Shown in pieces: positions 1-7,214 of a stretch of DNA of 10,060 nt. Within the stretch, counting starts at the first letter, position 1. Every line of letters begins with the position of its first letter. Below the pieces are notes generated by a model. The model was not told the origin of the DNA. It worked only from the letters and a program-made list of their open reading frames with translations, and searched no databases. Both the position numbers and the translations under genes were made by a program. Source of the DNA: an uncultured Campylobacter sp. (lineage in GTDB: Bacteria; Campylobacterota; Campylobacteria; Campylobacterales; Campylobacteraceae); the NCBI RefSeq assembly GCF_938017615.1, contig NZ_CALIJA010000114.1, positions 1 through 10,060 on the forward strand, in the 5' to 3' direction.

Positions 1-905
<905 letters not shown>

Positions 906-1402
906 ATTTGATTTCGCAGACTAGCGAAGCTAGTCTTTGCGACCAAAGAGCTACGCCCTTTGGAAACCTCTAAAGCACACCGCTTCTATCGGAAGCGGCG
1001 TATATTATGCAGATAAAACCTATTATCCGCATAGTTAAATTTTAAAACTAACGAAAGTTTCGTTAGTTTAGATTCAAATAATTGAATCAAGCTTTAGAGA
1101 GTCAATATGAAGTTTTTAATCTAAAAACTTTATGTTTTTGTAACATTGTTTTTATGGATAGATTTAGTTTAAAGCTAGATGCTAATTAGATATTCGTTAC
1201 GGATGTAAAAAATAATCTAATATTCGATCCTGCGATCTAAATCTTAATCCATAGGCTCAATCGATCACTTGTTTAGATTTCAAAGATTGACTAAAGATAT
1301 TTGTTTTTAACAGTTAAAATTTTAAAAAACGCGTTCGCTAAAAGGCTAAAACTACTAGGACTTAAGAGTTAAGAAAGCAGGTTCGGCTCGGTGCGAAACA
1401 GA
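906..1402 (-). other. rRNA operon leader (5' external transcribed spacer)
   Basis: Stretch between the probable rRNA promoter and the 16S gene, on the minus strand; no credible protein gene on either strand. It is AT-rich and full of inverted repeats, most of them packed into 918-1130. Reading the minus strand, TCTTTGAAATCTAAAC (about 1268-1283) resembles antitermination/leader motifs seen ahead of rRNA genes in other bacteria, but I cannot assign a boxA with confidence. The leader would be about 500 nt if transcription starts near 1402. A role in rRNA folding, RNase III processing and antitermination is the normal expectation for this position and is inferred here. Confidence 0.6.
918..1130 (-). 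repeat. Cluster of six hairpins plus a long-range stem ahead of 16S
   Basis: Exact inverted repeats follow one another: 918-925/929-936 (8 bp), 943-948/958-963 (6 bp), 980-986/992-998 (7 bp), 1045-1056/1058-1069 (12-bp arms around one base, so about 11 bp when folded), 1071-1077/1082-1088 (7 bp) and 1110-1118/1122-1130 (9 bp). In addition 968-976 (CTCTAAAGC) is exactly complementary to 1091-1099 (GCTTTAGAG). This could close a multibranch structure around three of the hairpins. The innermost hairpin, next to the 16S 5' end, can extend by CGC/GCG across a two-base bulge. All pairings are read directly; that they form in the leader RNA is inference. Confidence 0.65.
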
Positions 1403-1408
1403 ATTGTG

Positions 1409-1437
1409 ATTATACAAGAGCGATGCTTAAAGGGGGC
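1409..1437 (-). promoter_or_regulatory. Probable rRNA operon promoter (sigma70 type)
   Basis: On the minus strand a perfect TATAAT (complement of 1409-1414) is preceded by CTCTTG and, further upstream, CTTTAAGCAT. This matches the Campylobacter sigma70 pattern of a strong -10 with a T-rich upstream region in place of a standard -35. Transcription would start near 1402 and run toward the 16S gene. It is the best -10 box I find between sppA and the rRNA gene. A start closer to 16S cannot be excluded. Confidence 0.6.
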
Positions 1438-1555
1438 TGAATAATTAGTAGAAAAATGAGGAGTTCTTAAGCAAAGAAAAATTCACAAAAAAGGTAAAAT
1501 TTTAAAGAAAACCGCCAAATGGAAAAGCGAGGAAATTTAAAAGTAGTCAAACCCA

Positions 1556-1571
1556 GTATGTTTCTACATAC
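1556..1571. repeat. Small perfect hairpin downstream of sppA
   Basis: GTATGT (1556-1561), TTCT, ACATAC (1566-1571) forms a 6-bp stem with a 4-base loop about 60 bp past the sppA stop codon. On the minus strand it is followed by TGGGTTTGAC and then T-rich sequence, so it is at most a weak terminator for the sppA operon. It could equally be an operator or mRNA 3'-end stabiliser. No better terminator is visible between sppA and the rRNA promoter. Confidence 0.3.
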
Positions 1572-1629
1572 AAAATTTTGCTCTTAAAATTCCCTCATAT
1601 TTTAAAATTCCTACGAAATTTCTAAAATT

Positions 1630-2502
1630 CTAATACGTCATCAGCTTCGCGCCGAAGGCTCCGCGCACTAAGCTTTCGCTTTTATTTGCCAGCTTATCCA
1701 TCATCTTTTCATACGCCGAAGGCTCCTGCCAGATCGGATCTGCTACGCCGCTAGCCTTTACGAGCGCGCTTTTAGCGTCCTCTAAAGAGCCCACCTCGTC
1801 GATGAGGCCGACGCCTTTGGCGCCGCTGGCTAAAAATACTCGCGCATTCGCCCACGTATCGCGCTTCCTAAGATCCAGCGAGCGCGCCTGCGCTACCTCA
1901 CGCGTAAATAGCTCATAGCTCTCATCCACCAGGGCTTGCAGGCTAGCGCGCTCCGCGTCGCTCCATTTTCGCATCATCGTGCCCGCCTCTTTGAGCTCGC
2001 CCGCTTTGACGATCTGTTCTGAAAGTCCCAATTTAGCGGCAGCTTCGCTCACGTCTAAGCCCTGCATGATCACGCCGATAGAGCCGATGAAGCTGCCCGG
2101 ATTTGCATAAATTTTACTAGCCCACACGCCGCCTAGGTAGCTGCCGCTCGCCATCGTGCCCTTTGCGTAAGCAACGACCGGCTTGCGCGAGTTTAGTGAT
2201 TTGATAGCCAGCGAAATTTCCACGCTCGGGCTTAGCGCGCCGCCGGGGCTGTCGATCAGCAGAAGCACTCCCTTAATCGCCTCGTCGTTTTTCAGAGTTT
2301 CGATCTTTTCTAAAATTTCGCTATCGTCCATTATCGCGCCGCTTAGCGAAAGCTGAGCGAGATTGGCGCCCTTTTGTTGCGTACCTTCGCCACCTGCAAA
2401 AATCAAAAACAAAATAAGCAGAAAAATCAGGGATTTAAAGTATTTGTTGATAAACCCGAGCACGGCGCCGATCGGCGCAAAGATGTTTTTTAGAAATTGC
2501 AT
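1630..2502 (-). CDS. sppA: Signal peptide peptidase SppA (peptidase family S49)
   Basis: Membrane-anchored serine protease that degrades signal peptides left in the inner membrane after secretion, and helps remove other membrane or misfolded proteins. The protein is 290 residues, a short single-domain S49 form as in Bacillus rather than the double-length E. coli type. A hydrophobic anchor spans about residues 22-37. The LLLIDSPGG strand-turn lies at 81-89. The nucleophile is S119 in TMASGSY and the general base K171 in AGELKEAG; their spacing of 52 residues equals that of B. subtilis SppA (S147/K199). The start at 2502 is chosen over an in-frame ATG at 2580 because AAGGA sits a few bases upstream, and because the upstream reading would run 26 residues of non-signal-like sequence into the neighbour. 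The start overlaps the end of the upstream deaminase gene by 13 bp, suggesting translational coupling. The C. jejuni counterpart (Cj0068, pspA) has the same neighbour. Confidence 0.93.
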   Translation of the reverse strand: MQFLKNIFAPIGAVLGFINKYFKSLIFLLILFLIFAGGEGTQQKGANLAQLSLSGAIMDDSEILEKIETLKNDEAIKGVLLLIDSPGGALSPSVEISLAIKSLNSRKPVVAYAKGTMASGSYLGGVWASKIYANPGSFIGSIGVIMQGLDVSEAAAKLGLSEQIVKAGELKEAGTMMRKWSDAERASLQALVDESYELFTREVAQARSLDLRKRDTWANARVFLASGAKGVGLIDEVGSLEDAKSALVKASGVADPIWQEPSAYEKMMDKLANKSESLVRGAFGAKLMTY

Positions 2503-3707
2503 TTCATTCCTTCGATAAAAAGTGATTTTGCGTTTTTGCTCTGCAAAATGAGCTGTAGCGGCAGCTGGCTCTGCTCGCACTCAATGCCTTCAAAAACGGT
2601 GATGTCGGCGAGCTTACCGGCTTTCAGCTCGCCCAAATTTAGCCCAAGTGCCGCAGCAGCGTTTCTCGTCGCGCCTAAAATCAGCGCCTGCGCCAGTTCC
2701 GCCAAGCCCAGCTCGTCGTGCATCATTAAATTTGCACGCAGCTCGTCTAAAAAGCTTAGACTGAAATTTGAGCTAAGCCCGTCGGTAGCGATGTTGTAAT
2801 TAAGTCCGCTTGCGAGCAGCTTTTTAAAGCTTAGCTGCTTTTTGCTAAGCAGGCGGTTGGAGCGCGCGCAGTGCGTGATCGAGTGGAGCTTCGGATCAAA
2901 GATGCTAAAATCATCCACCCAAACGCAATGCGTAAAAAGCGTGCGAAGCCCGCTAAAATGCGCTACGAAGCTCTGCGGCGAGTAAAAAGGCGCGGGCGTT
3001 GGGTTAAATTTAGCAAGCCAAGTTTTAAATTTGCCGCGACCGGTGCGCAGCCACTGCCGCTCATACGTGCTCTCCATAAAATGCGTGCTTATAGCAAGCC
3101 CGTTTTCACGGGCAAGCCTCGTCGCAAACTCCGTAATCTGCGGGTGCGCCGAATACGGCGAGTGCACCGACACGGCGGGGATAAAAAGCGAGCTTGCGAG
3201 CGCCTTTGCGCGCTCAAATCGATCTTTAAATTTAGAAATATTCTCCGCCGCAGCGTCCTTGCTCGCGCCTAAAATTTCATTAAAAAATACGGTTCTAATG
3301 CCGCTTTGCGCGCAAACTTCAGCCTCGCCGCCGAAGCTTGAAATTTCGCCGATCGTACCCACGCCGCTTCGCATCATCGCGGCGATCTGCTCCAAGATCA
3401 ACCGTCCGCGCGCCGCGGCATCCAGCTCCTGTCTTGAGGCGATGACGCTGCCTAGCCAATCCAAAAAATCGCCGTAGCGCAGCGTGCCTTTGTTTGCGCT
3501 AAATTCCAAATGCACGTGCGGATTTATAAACGCAGGCATCACTATATCGCCGCTAAAGTCCAAAATTTCGGCTTGCGGGTATTTGCGCGCCGCACTCGCA
3601 AAGGCGCAGACCTCGATTATTTTCTGATCAAAGACGATCGCGCCCTCTTTTAAAATTTTAAAATTCTCATCGCAGACAAGAACCCACTTCGCCCTTAAAA
3701 TTCTCAT
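2490..3707 (-). CDS. Amidohydrolase, probable 6-amino-6-deoxyfutalosine deaminase (menaquinone synthesis)
   Basis: Metal-dependent deaminase of the ATZ/TRZ (SAH/MTA deaminase-like) amidohydrolase group, 405 residues. Likely metal and catalytic residues are visible: H64 and H66 in PHVHLEF, H209 in STHFMES (with E212), H260 in FTHCVW, H279 in THCARSN and D309 in ATDGLSSN. A small beta domain is split between the N-terminus (1-55) and C-terminus (ending ADITVFEG near 367-374). Campylobacter and Helicobacter make menaquinone by the futalosine route, and their orthologues (Cj0067, HP0267) deaminate aminodeoxyfutalosine; the shared sppA neighbour supports that role here. The symbol mqnX is sometimes used. 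Other deaminases in this family act on methylthioadenosine or related purines, so substrate is inferred. AAGGA lies 5 bases upstream of the ATG. A promoter lies just upstream and the gene heads an operon with sppA. Confidence 0.87.
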   Translation of the reverse strand: MRILRAKWVLVCDENFKILKEGAIVFDQKIIEVCAFASAARKYPQAEILDFSGDIVMPAFINPHVHLEFSANKGTLRYGDFLDWLGSVIASRQELDAAARGRLILEQIAAMMRSGVGTIGEISSFGGEAEVCAQSGIRTVFFNEILGASKDAAAENISKFKDRFERAKALASSLFIPAVSVHSPYSAHPQITEFATRLARENGLAISTHFMESTYERQWLRTGRGKFKTWLAKFNPTPAPFYSPQSFVAHFSGLRTLFTHCVWVDDFSIFDPKLHSITHCARSNRLLSKKQLSFKKLLASGLNYNIATDGLSSNFSLSFLDELRANLMMHDELGLAELAQALILGATRNAAAALGLNLGELKAGKLADITVFEGIECEQSQLPLQLILQSKNAKSLFIEGMKCNF

Positions 3708-3734
3708 CGTTTTCCTTATCTAAAACAGCGCGTG

Positions 3735-3743
3735 ATTTTAGCA
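3735..3743 (-). promoter_or_regulatory. Promoter of the deaminase-sppA operon
   Basis: On the minus strand the sequence TGCTAAAAT (complement of 3735-3743) is an extended -10 box, placed about 28 bases from the start codon at 3707. It would give a leader of about 20 nt containing the AAGGA ribosome site (complement of 3713-3717). No clear -35 hexamer, as is usual in Campylobacter. Confidence 0.5.
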
Positions 3744-3841
3744 TAAAATTCTATTTCGCGCTAAATTTAGAGATAAAATTTTAGCGGCTGGGCTTGAGCG
3801 GGCAAATTTAGCGCCATAGTAAAAAATAAGCTCGCTTTGGT

Positions 3842-3847
3842 TATAAT
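3842..3847 (+). promoter_or_regulatory. Promoter of the aroQ operon
   Basis: Perfect TATAAT preceded by TTTGGT, 32 bases before the aroQ ATG. Transcription would begin near 3854 and leave a leader of about 26 nt with AAGGA at 3868-3872. It is divergent from the deaminase promoter about 100 bp away; the sequence between them is AT-rich and shows no obvious operator. Confidence 0.65.
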
Positions 3848-3879
3848 TTTTGCTTAAATTTCAAAACAAGGACGCAAAA

Positions 3880-4347
3880 ATGAAAATTATGGTGATTCAA
3901 GGACCGAATATCAATATGCTCGGTATGCGCGAGCCCGCTATTTACGGGGTTATGAAGATGGAGGATATCCATAAGCAGATGAAGGCGGTCGCCGATCAGA
4001 GCGGCAACGAGATTGAGTTTTTCCAGAGCAATTTCGAAGGCGAGATCGTCGATAAGATCCAAGAGTGCTTCGGCACCTGCGACGGCATCATCATCAATCC
4101 CGCCGCCTACACGCACACTTCGCTCGCTATCCGAGATGCGCTCGCCGCAGTCAGCCTACCCGTGATCGAGGTGCATATCTCAAACATCGCTCGCAGGGAG
4201 GAGCTTAGACAAAAAAGTCTAATAGCGCCCGTAACAGCGGGTCAGATTATCGGATTCGGCCCTGTGGGATACCATCTGGCAATGATCGGAATGATTCAAA
4301 TTTTTGAGCAGATCAAGGCAGCCAGAGCCGAGCAGAAAGCCGAGTAG
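3880..4347 (+). CDS. aroQ: 3-dehydroquinate dehydratase, type II
   Basis: Cytosolic dodecameric enzyme of the shikimate pathway, converting 3-dehydroquinate to 3-dehydroshikimate for aromatic amino acids and folate. The protein is 155 residues, normal for the family. The type II signature is clear: QGPNINMLGMREPAIYG at 7-23 with catalytic Y22 and lid arginine R17, the NPAAYTHTS segment at 73-81 with N73 and H79, and EVHISN at 97-102 with general acid H99. The ATG at 3880 is preferred to an upstream in-frame TTG at 3850 because AAGGA lies 7 bases before it and the protein then begins with the usual MKIMVIQGPN. It is first gene of the operon; the next start codon is 12 bp after its stop. Confidence 0.95.
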   Translation: MKIMVIQGPNINMLGMREPAIYGVMKMEDIHKQMKAVADQSGNEIEFFQSNFEGEIVDKIQECFGTCDGIIINPAAYTHTSLAIRDALAAVSLPVIEVHISNIARREELRQKSLIAPVTAGQIIGFGPVGYHLAMIGMIQIFEQIKAARAEQKAE

Positions 4348-4359
4348 GACTGGGTAAAT

Positions 4360-5385
4360 TTGAAAAATTTTATCCTAAAGGACGAAAACGCCGTTTACCA
4401 CGAGTGCGGATACAGCTGCGACAACGCGATATTTTTAAGTCTCGCGGGGCGCAAATTTTTCCTCACCGATGCGCGTTATAGCATCGAGGCGCGCGAGCTT
4501 TGCCAAGATACCGAAGTGATCGAGGTCGAGCGAAATTTAATAAAAGACGCGCGGCTGTTTTTGCGAAAGGCTGGCGTAAATGAGCTTAGCTACAACCCGT
4601 ACGATTTTAGCGCGGGCGAGTGGGAGGCGCTTAGCAAAGGGCTTGGGATAAGATTTAAGGCGCGGGCGAATTTTTCGCAAATTTCGCGCATAATAAAATC
4701 AGAGGATGAGATAAAAATTTTAAAGCAAGCGGCGCAGTTGGGCGCTGAAAGATTTGACGAATTTGCTGCGTTCGTGCGCTCTAGCGGCGAAGGGATGAGC
4801 GAAGAGGAGCTGTTTTTTAACGCCGAGCTCATCTTTAAAAAAAAGGGCGAGCTCGCGCTTAGCTTTTCGCCTATCGTAGCGATCAACGAAAACGCCGCAA
4901 AGGCGCACGCTCTACCGAGCAAAAAGCGTTTGCGGCATGGCGATTTGCTCCTGCTGGACGCGGGGGTTAAATTTAACCGCTACTGCTCCGATAGGACGCG
5001 TACGGCGTGCTTTAACGAAAATTTTAACTTTGGCAAAGAGCAAAATTTTAAAAACGCCAAGCGGCAGGAAATTTATGAAATCGTAAAAGAGGCTCAGGCC
5101 CTTGCGATCGCGGCGGTTATGCCCGGCAAAAAGGCGCGCGAGATCGATGCGGCGGCTAGGGATTTTATCGCCGCTCAGGGCCTTGGCGAAGCGTTTTTTC
5201 ACAGCACCGGACACGGCGTCGGAGTCGATATCCACGAGCTTCCGTTCATCTCAAAGCGCGGAGATACCGTGCTAAAAGAGGGCATGGTCTTTAGCGTGGA
5301 ACCGGGGATTTACTTGCCGGGCGAGTTTGGCGTGCGTATCGAGGACGTCGTGGTCGTGCGCGAAAACGGGGCTGAAATTTTATGA
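4360..5385 (+). CDS. pepP: Xaa-Pro aminopeptidase/dipeptidase, family M24
   Basis: Cytosolic dinuclear-metal peptidase that cleaves the bond before proline in peptides. It has 341 residues: an N-terminal creatinase-like domain (about 1-110) and the C-terminal pita-bread catalytic domain. All five expected metal ligands are present: D200 (LLLLDAG), D211 (CSDRTRT), H285 (HSTGHGVG), E314 (SVEPGIY) and E328 (VRIEDVV). H183 (AHALPS) matches a conserved active-site histidine. The start is TTG at 4360, with AGGA 10 bases upstream; no better ATG fits the N-terminal domain. Its stop overlaps the folK start by 4 bp (ATGA), so the two are probably translationally coupled. Sequence alone does not separate aminopeptidase P from prolidase (PepQ), and the symbol is used loosely. 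Confidence 0.9.
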   Translation: MKNFILKDENAVYHECGYSCDNAIFLSLAGRKFFLTDARYSIEARELCQDTEVIEVERNLIKDARLFLRKAGVNELSYNPYDFSAGEWEALSKGLGIRFKARANFSQISRIIKSEDEIKILKQAAQLGAERFDEFAAFVRSSGEGMSEEELFFNAELIFKKKGELALSFSPIVAINENAAKAHALPSKKRLRHGDLLLLDAGVKFNRYCSDRTRTACFNENFNFGKEQNFKNAKRQEIYEIVKEAQALAIAAVMPGKKAREIDAAARDFIAAQGLGEAFFHSTGHGVGVDIHELPFISKRGDTVLKEGMVFSVEPGIYLPGEFGVRIEDVVVVRENGAEIL

Positions 5386-5933
5386 GAGTAGCTCGGGTGA
5401 ACATGCAACTTAAGAAAAACGGATTTTACGAGTGCGCGGACGCGCTGTGCGTCGTAAAAAGCGCCGTTTTTCCGATGAGGCGCCGCGAGCGCGGAAATTT
5501 TAAAAATTTATACCTACTTGGACTCGGCGGGAATTTAGGAGATGTCAGGCGACGCTTCGAGCGATTTTATCGCACTTTACAAAGCGATGCGCGCTTTTTT
5601 GTAGCGCAAAATTCCCCGATCTTAAAAAACAGGCCGTTCGGCTTTTTAGATCAGCCCGATTTTTTAAACGCCGTAATGCTCGTGCAAAGCTCTCTGCCGC
5701 CGCTTACATTGCTTAAAATTATGCAGCGCGCGGAGCTGAAATTTGGGCGCAAAAGAAGCTTTAAAAACGCGCCGCGCACGCTGGATGTGGATATTTTATA
5801 TGCAAGCGCGAAGGTGCGTGCCTGCGAACGGCTCGCGCTACCGCATCCGGGTATTTGCGAGCGCATAAGCGTGATTTTGCCACTTGGAGAGATGAAATTT
5901 AAAAGAGGACTGATATGCAAACTAAAATCGTAA
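5382..5933 (+). CDS. folK: 2-amino-4-hydroxy-6-hydroxymethyldihydropteridine pyrophosphokinase (HPPK)
   Basis: Folate biosynthesis: transfers pyrophosphate from ATP to 6-hydroxymethyl-7,8-dihydropterin. Family motifs in order: GLGGNLGD at 47-54, LDQPDFLNAV at 89-98, the ATP-binding stretch FGRKRSFKNAPRTLDVDIL at 121-139 with Mg ligands D135 and D137, and LPHP at 153-156. The 183-residue protein has about 40 extra residues before the first motif; a basic N-terminal extension of this kind is, from memory, usual in epsilonproteobacterial HPPKs. The C-terminus ends rather soon after LPHP. The ATG at 5382 overlaps the upstream stop; an alternative ATG at 5403 would remove seven residues. The 3' end overlaps the next gene by 19 bp. 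In C. jejuni folK is followed by flhF, which is missing here. Confidence 0.93.
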   Translation: MRVARVNMQLKKNGFYECADALCVVKSAVFPMRRRERGNFKNLYLLGLGGNLGDVRRRFERFYRTLQSDARFFVAQNSPILKNRPFGFLDQPDFLNAVMLVQSSLPPLTLLKIMQRAELKFGRKRSFKNAPRTLDVDILYASAKVRACERLALPHPGICERISVILPLGEMKFKRGLICKLKS

Positions 5934-7099
5934 ATTTTTTAAGCGCCAAGGGCGGAGTCGGCAAGAGCGTGATTGCAGCAAATTTCGCCGAAATTCTAAG
6001 CGAGCAGGGCTACCGCACGGCGATCATCGAGGCTCCGAATTTAAACAATCAAGAGATCATTTTAAACGCTTTACAAAGAAAGAGGATTTCGCTACCAAGC
6101 GCCGTCGCAGTAAAAATTTCTCAAAATTTAACGCTCGTTTCGCCCGCGCTTGCTTCACAAAATCACGCATCCTCACAAAATTCTATTAAAAACGCAAGCT
6201 CTAGCGCGGATGATTACGTCATGCAAAATTCTACGGATAGCACACAAAATCGAGAGGGCGACGAAAGTGGTGGCTCGCACAATTACGCGCAAAAACTCAC
6301 GAGTTCTGATGGCAAAAATAACTCAGAAAATTCCGCCGCTTTAAATTTGATAGAAAACGCTGCAAAAAATTCTACGAATTGTGCAGCCAAAAAGCCGCAG
6401 AATTGCGAAGATGGATGGAATTTTACAGAATCAGAAAGCCTAGAGAATTTTAAAAGCGATGATTTCACCAAGCAAAATTCAATCCCTGACGAGAATTCTC
6501 AAAATTCCGCAAGTAAAGATGAAATGAAAAATTCCGCCCGCTCATCAAATCCCGAAGAAGCCGGGAATTCCGCAAACGCAAAGGCTCACGAAAGCCCCGC
6601 TCGCTTCGCAAGCGAGCTAAAAGAGGCGGGAATCTTCGATTTTATTTTGATCGATGTGGGGCTTGAGTATCTTGGAGATTTTTTGAGCATCGGCGACGAA
6701 AATATCGTGCTGTGCGCGAACGAGCCCTGCTCGATCAGTAACACCTATGCGCTTTTAAAGACACTTGGGGCGAGCAAAAAAGAGGTTTTGTTTTTGCTAA
6801 ATTTCACCGCAAGCGAAGATGATGCCGTGATGATCTACGACAATCTAAAGTCGGTTGCGCACCGCAATATAAACGAGCTGGGCTTTAAACTGCTAGGCTT
6901 CGTGCCGTTTTGCAAACAAGTAGCCGTCTGCTCACAAAATCGTGCGCTTTTTAACTCGCACTATCCGTTTTCGCCCGCTACCATCGCGCTTAGACAGAGC
7001 GTCTCGCGATTTTTGGGCAAGCAGGGCTGCGAGCCTATCGATATGAGCGCTTACCGCGGCGTCGGCGGATTCTTACGAAAACTTAGCAACCTAGTATGA
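5915..7099 (+). CDS. FlhG/MinD-like ATPase, altered catalytic residues and long Asn/Ser-rich insert
   Basis: SIMIBI-class P-loop protein of 394 residues, most like FlhG (YlxH/MinD2), the ATPase that controls flagellar number with FlhF. Deviant Walker A KGGVGKS lies at 12-18. The segment that in MinD/FlhG reads DADxGxxNLD is EAPNLNNQE here (39-47), so the aspartate equivalent to MinD D40 is a proline. Switch II is IDVGLEY (246-252) instead of the usual IDTGAG/DxPAG. Strong FlhG-like order resumes after it: NEPCSISNTYALLKTL (269-284), LLNFTASEDDAVMIYDNL (294-311), LGFVPFC (327-333) and a C-terminal amphipathic tail GGFLRKLSNLV resembling a MinD membrane-targeting helix. Residues about 82-228 are low-complexity, rich in N, S, K, D and E. 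The N-terminal extension with the FlhF-activating DQxxxLR motif is absent. AGAGGA lies 5 bases before the ATG, and the gene overlaps folK by 19 bp. The frame is intact. Function is unknown; the gene may be a decaying or repurposed FlhG. Confidence 0.82.
   Translation: MQTKIVNFLSAKGGVGKSVIAANFAEILSEQGYRTAIIEAPNLNNQEIILNALQRKRISLPSAVAVKISQNLTLVSPALASQNHASSQNSIKNASSSADDYVMQNSTDSTQNREGDESGGSHNYAQKLTSSDGKNNSENSAALNLIENAAKNSTNCAAKKPQNCEDGWNFTESESLENFKSDDFTKQNSIPDENSQNSASKDEMKNSARSSNPEEAGNSANAKAHESPARFASELKEAGIFDFILIDVGLEYLGDFLSIGDENIVLCANEPCSISNTYALLKTLGASKKEVLFLLNFTASEDDAVMIYDNLKSVAHRNINELGFKLLGFVPFCKQVAVCSQNRALFNSHYPFSPATIALRQSVSRFLGKQGCEPIDMSAYRGVGGFLRKLSNLV
6158..6598 (+). repeat. Low-complexity insert with twelve in-phase RAATTY sites
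   Basis: DNA for residues 82-228 of the FlhG-like protein. RAATTY hexamers begin at 6178, 6226, 6328, 6343, 6367, 6418, 6445, 6475, 6493, 6502, 6529 and 6565, about one per 37 bp, against six in the 1032 bp of mnmA. Every one has the same phase (xxR AAT TYx), so each encodes Asn followed by Ser, Phe or Leu. Ten Asn-Ser dipeptides occur, usually after Gln, Lys or Glu. There is no exact long tandem repeat. In C. jejuni methylated RAATTY marks DNA accepted in natural transformation; a link here is only a hypothesis. Confidence 0.7.
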
Positions 7100-7214
7100 T
7101 TTACAACGAGATTTTAAATCACGTAAATTCTACTATTTTAAACGGAATTTTAAAAATTTAATGCTATTCTTAAAACTAAAATTTTAAATAATATACATAA
7201 AAGATAGATTAATC
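7100..7214 (+). promoter_or_regulatory. AT-rich intergenic gap with possible promoter for the LOG-mnmA pair
   Basis: This 115-bp gap is the only real break in the plus-strand genes and sits where C. jejuni carries a run of flagellar genes. TGCTATTCT at 7162-7170 is a possible extended -10; TATACA at 7192-7197 is another but would leave a very short leader. No GC-containing hairpin followed by T residues is visible, so termination after the FlhG-like gene may be incomplete. Confidence 0.35.

Noticed and set aside
906..1629. A tRNA gene in the rRNA leader
   Set aside because: The hairpins do not combine into a cloverleaf with acceptor stem and TTCGA loop in the right places.
2497..3477. Several plus-strand open frames opposite the deaminase gene
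   Set aside because: They are antisense shadows of a gene with clear metal-binding motifs; their products are low-quality Ser/Arg-rich sequence with no family features.
6158..6598. CRISPR array or tandem repeat
   Set aside because: The RAATTY spacings vary (9 to 102 bp) and there is no conserved repeat-spacer unit; it is coding low-complexity sequence.
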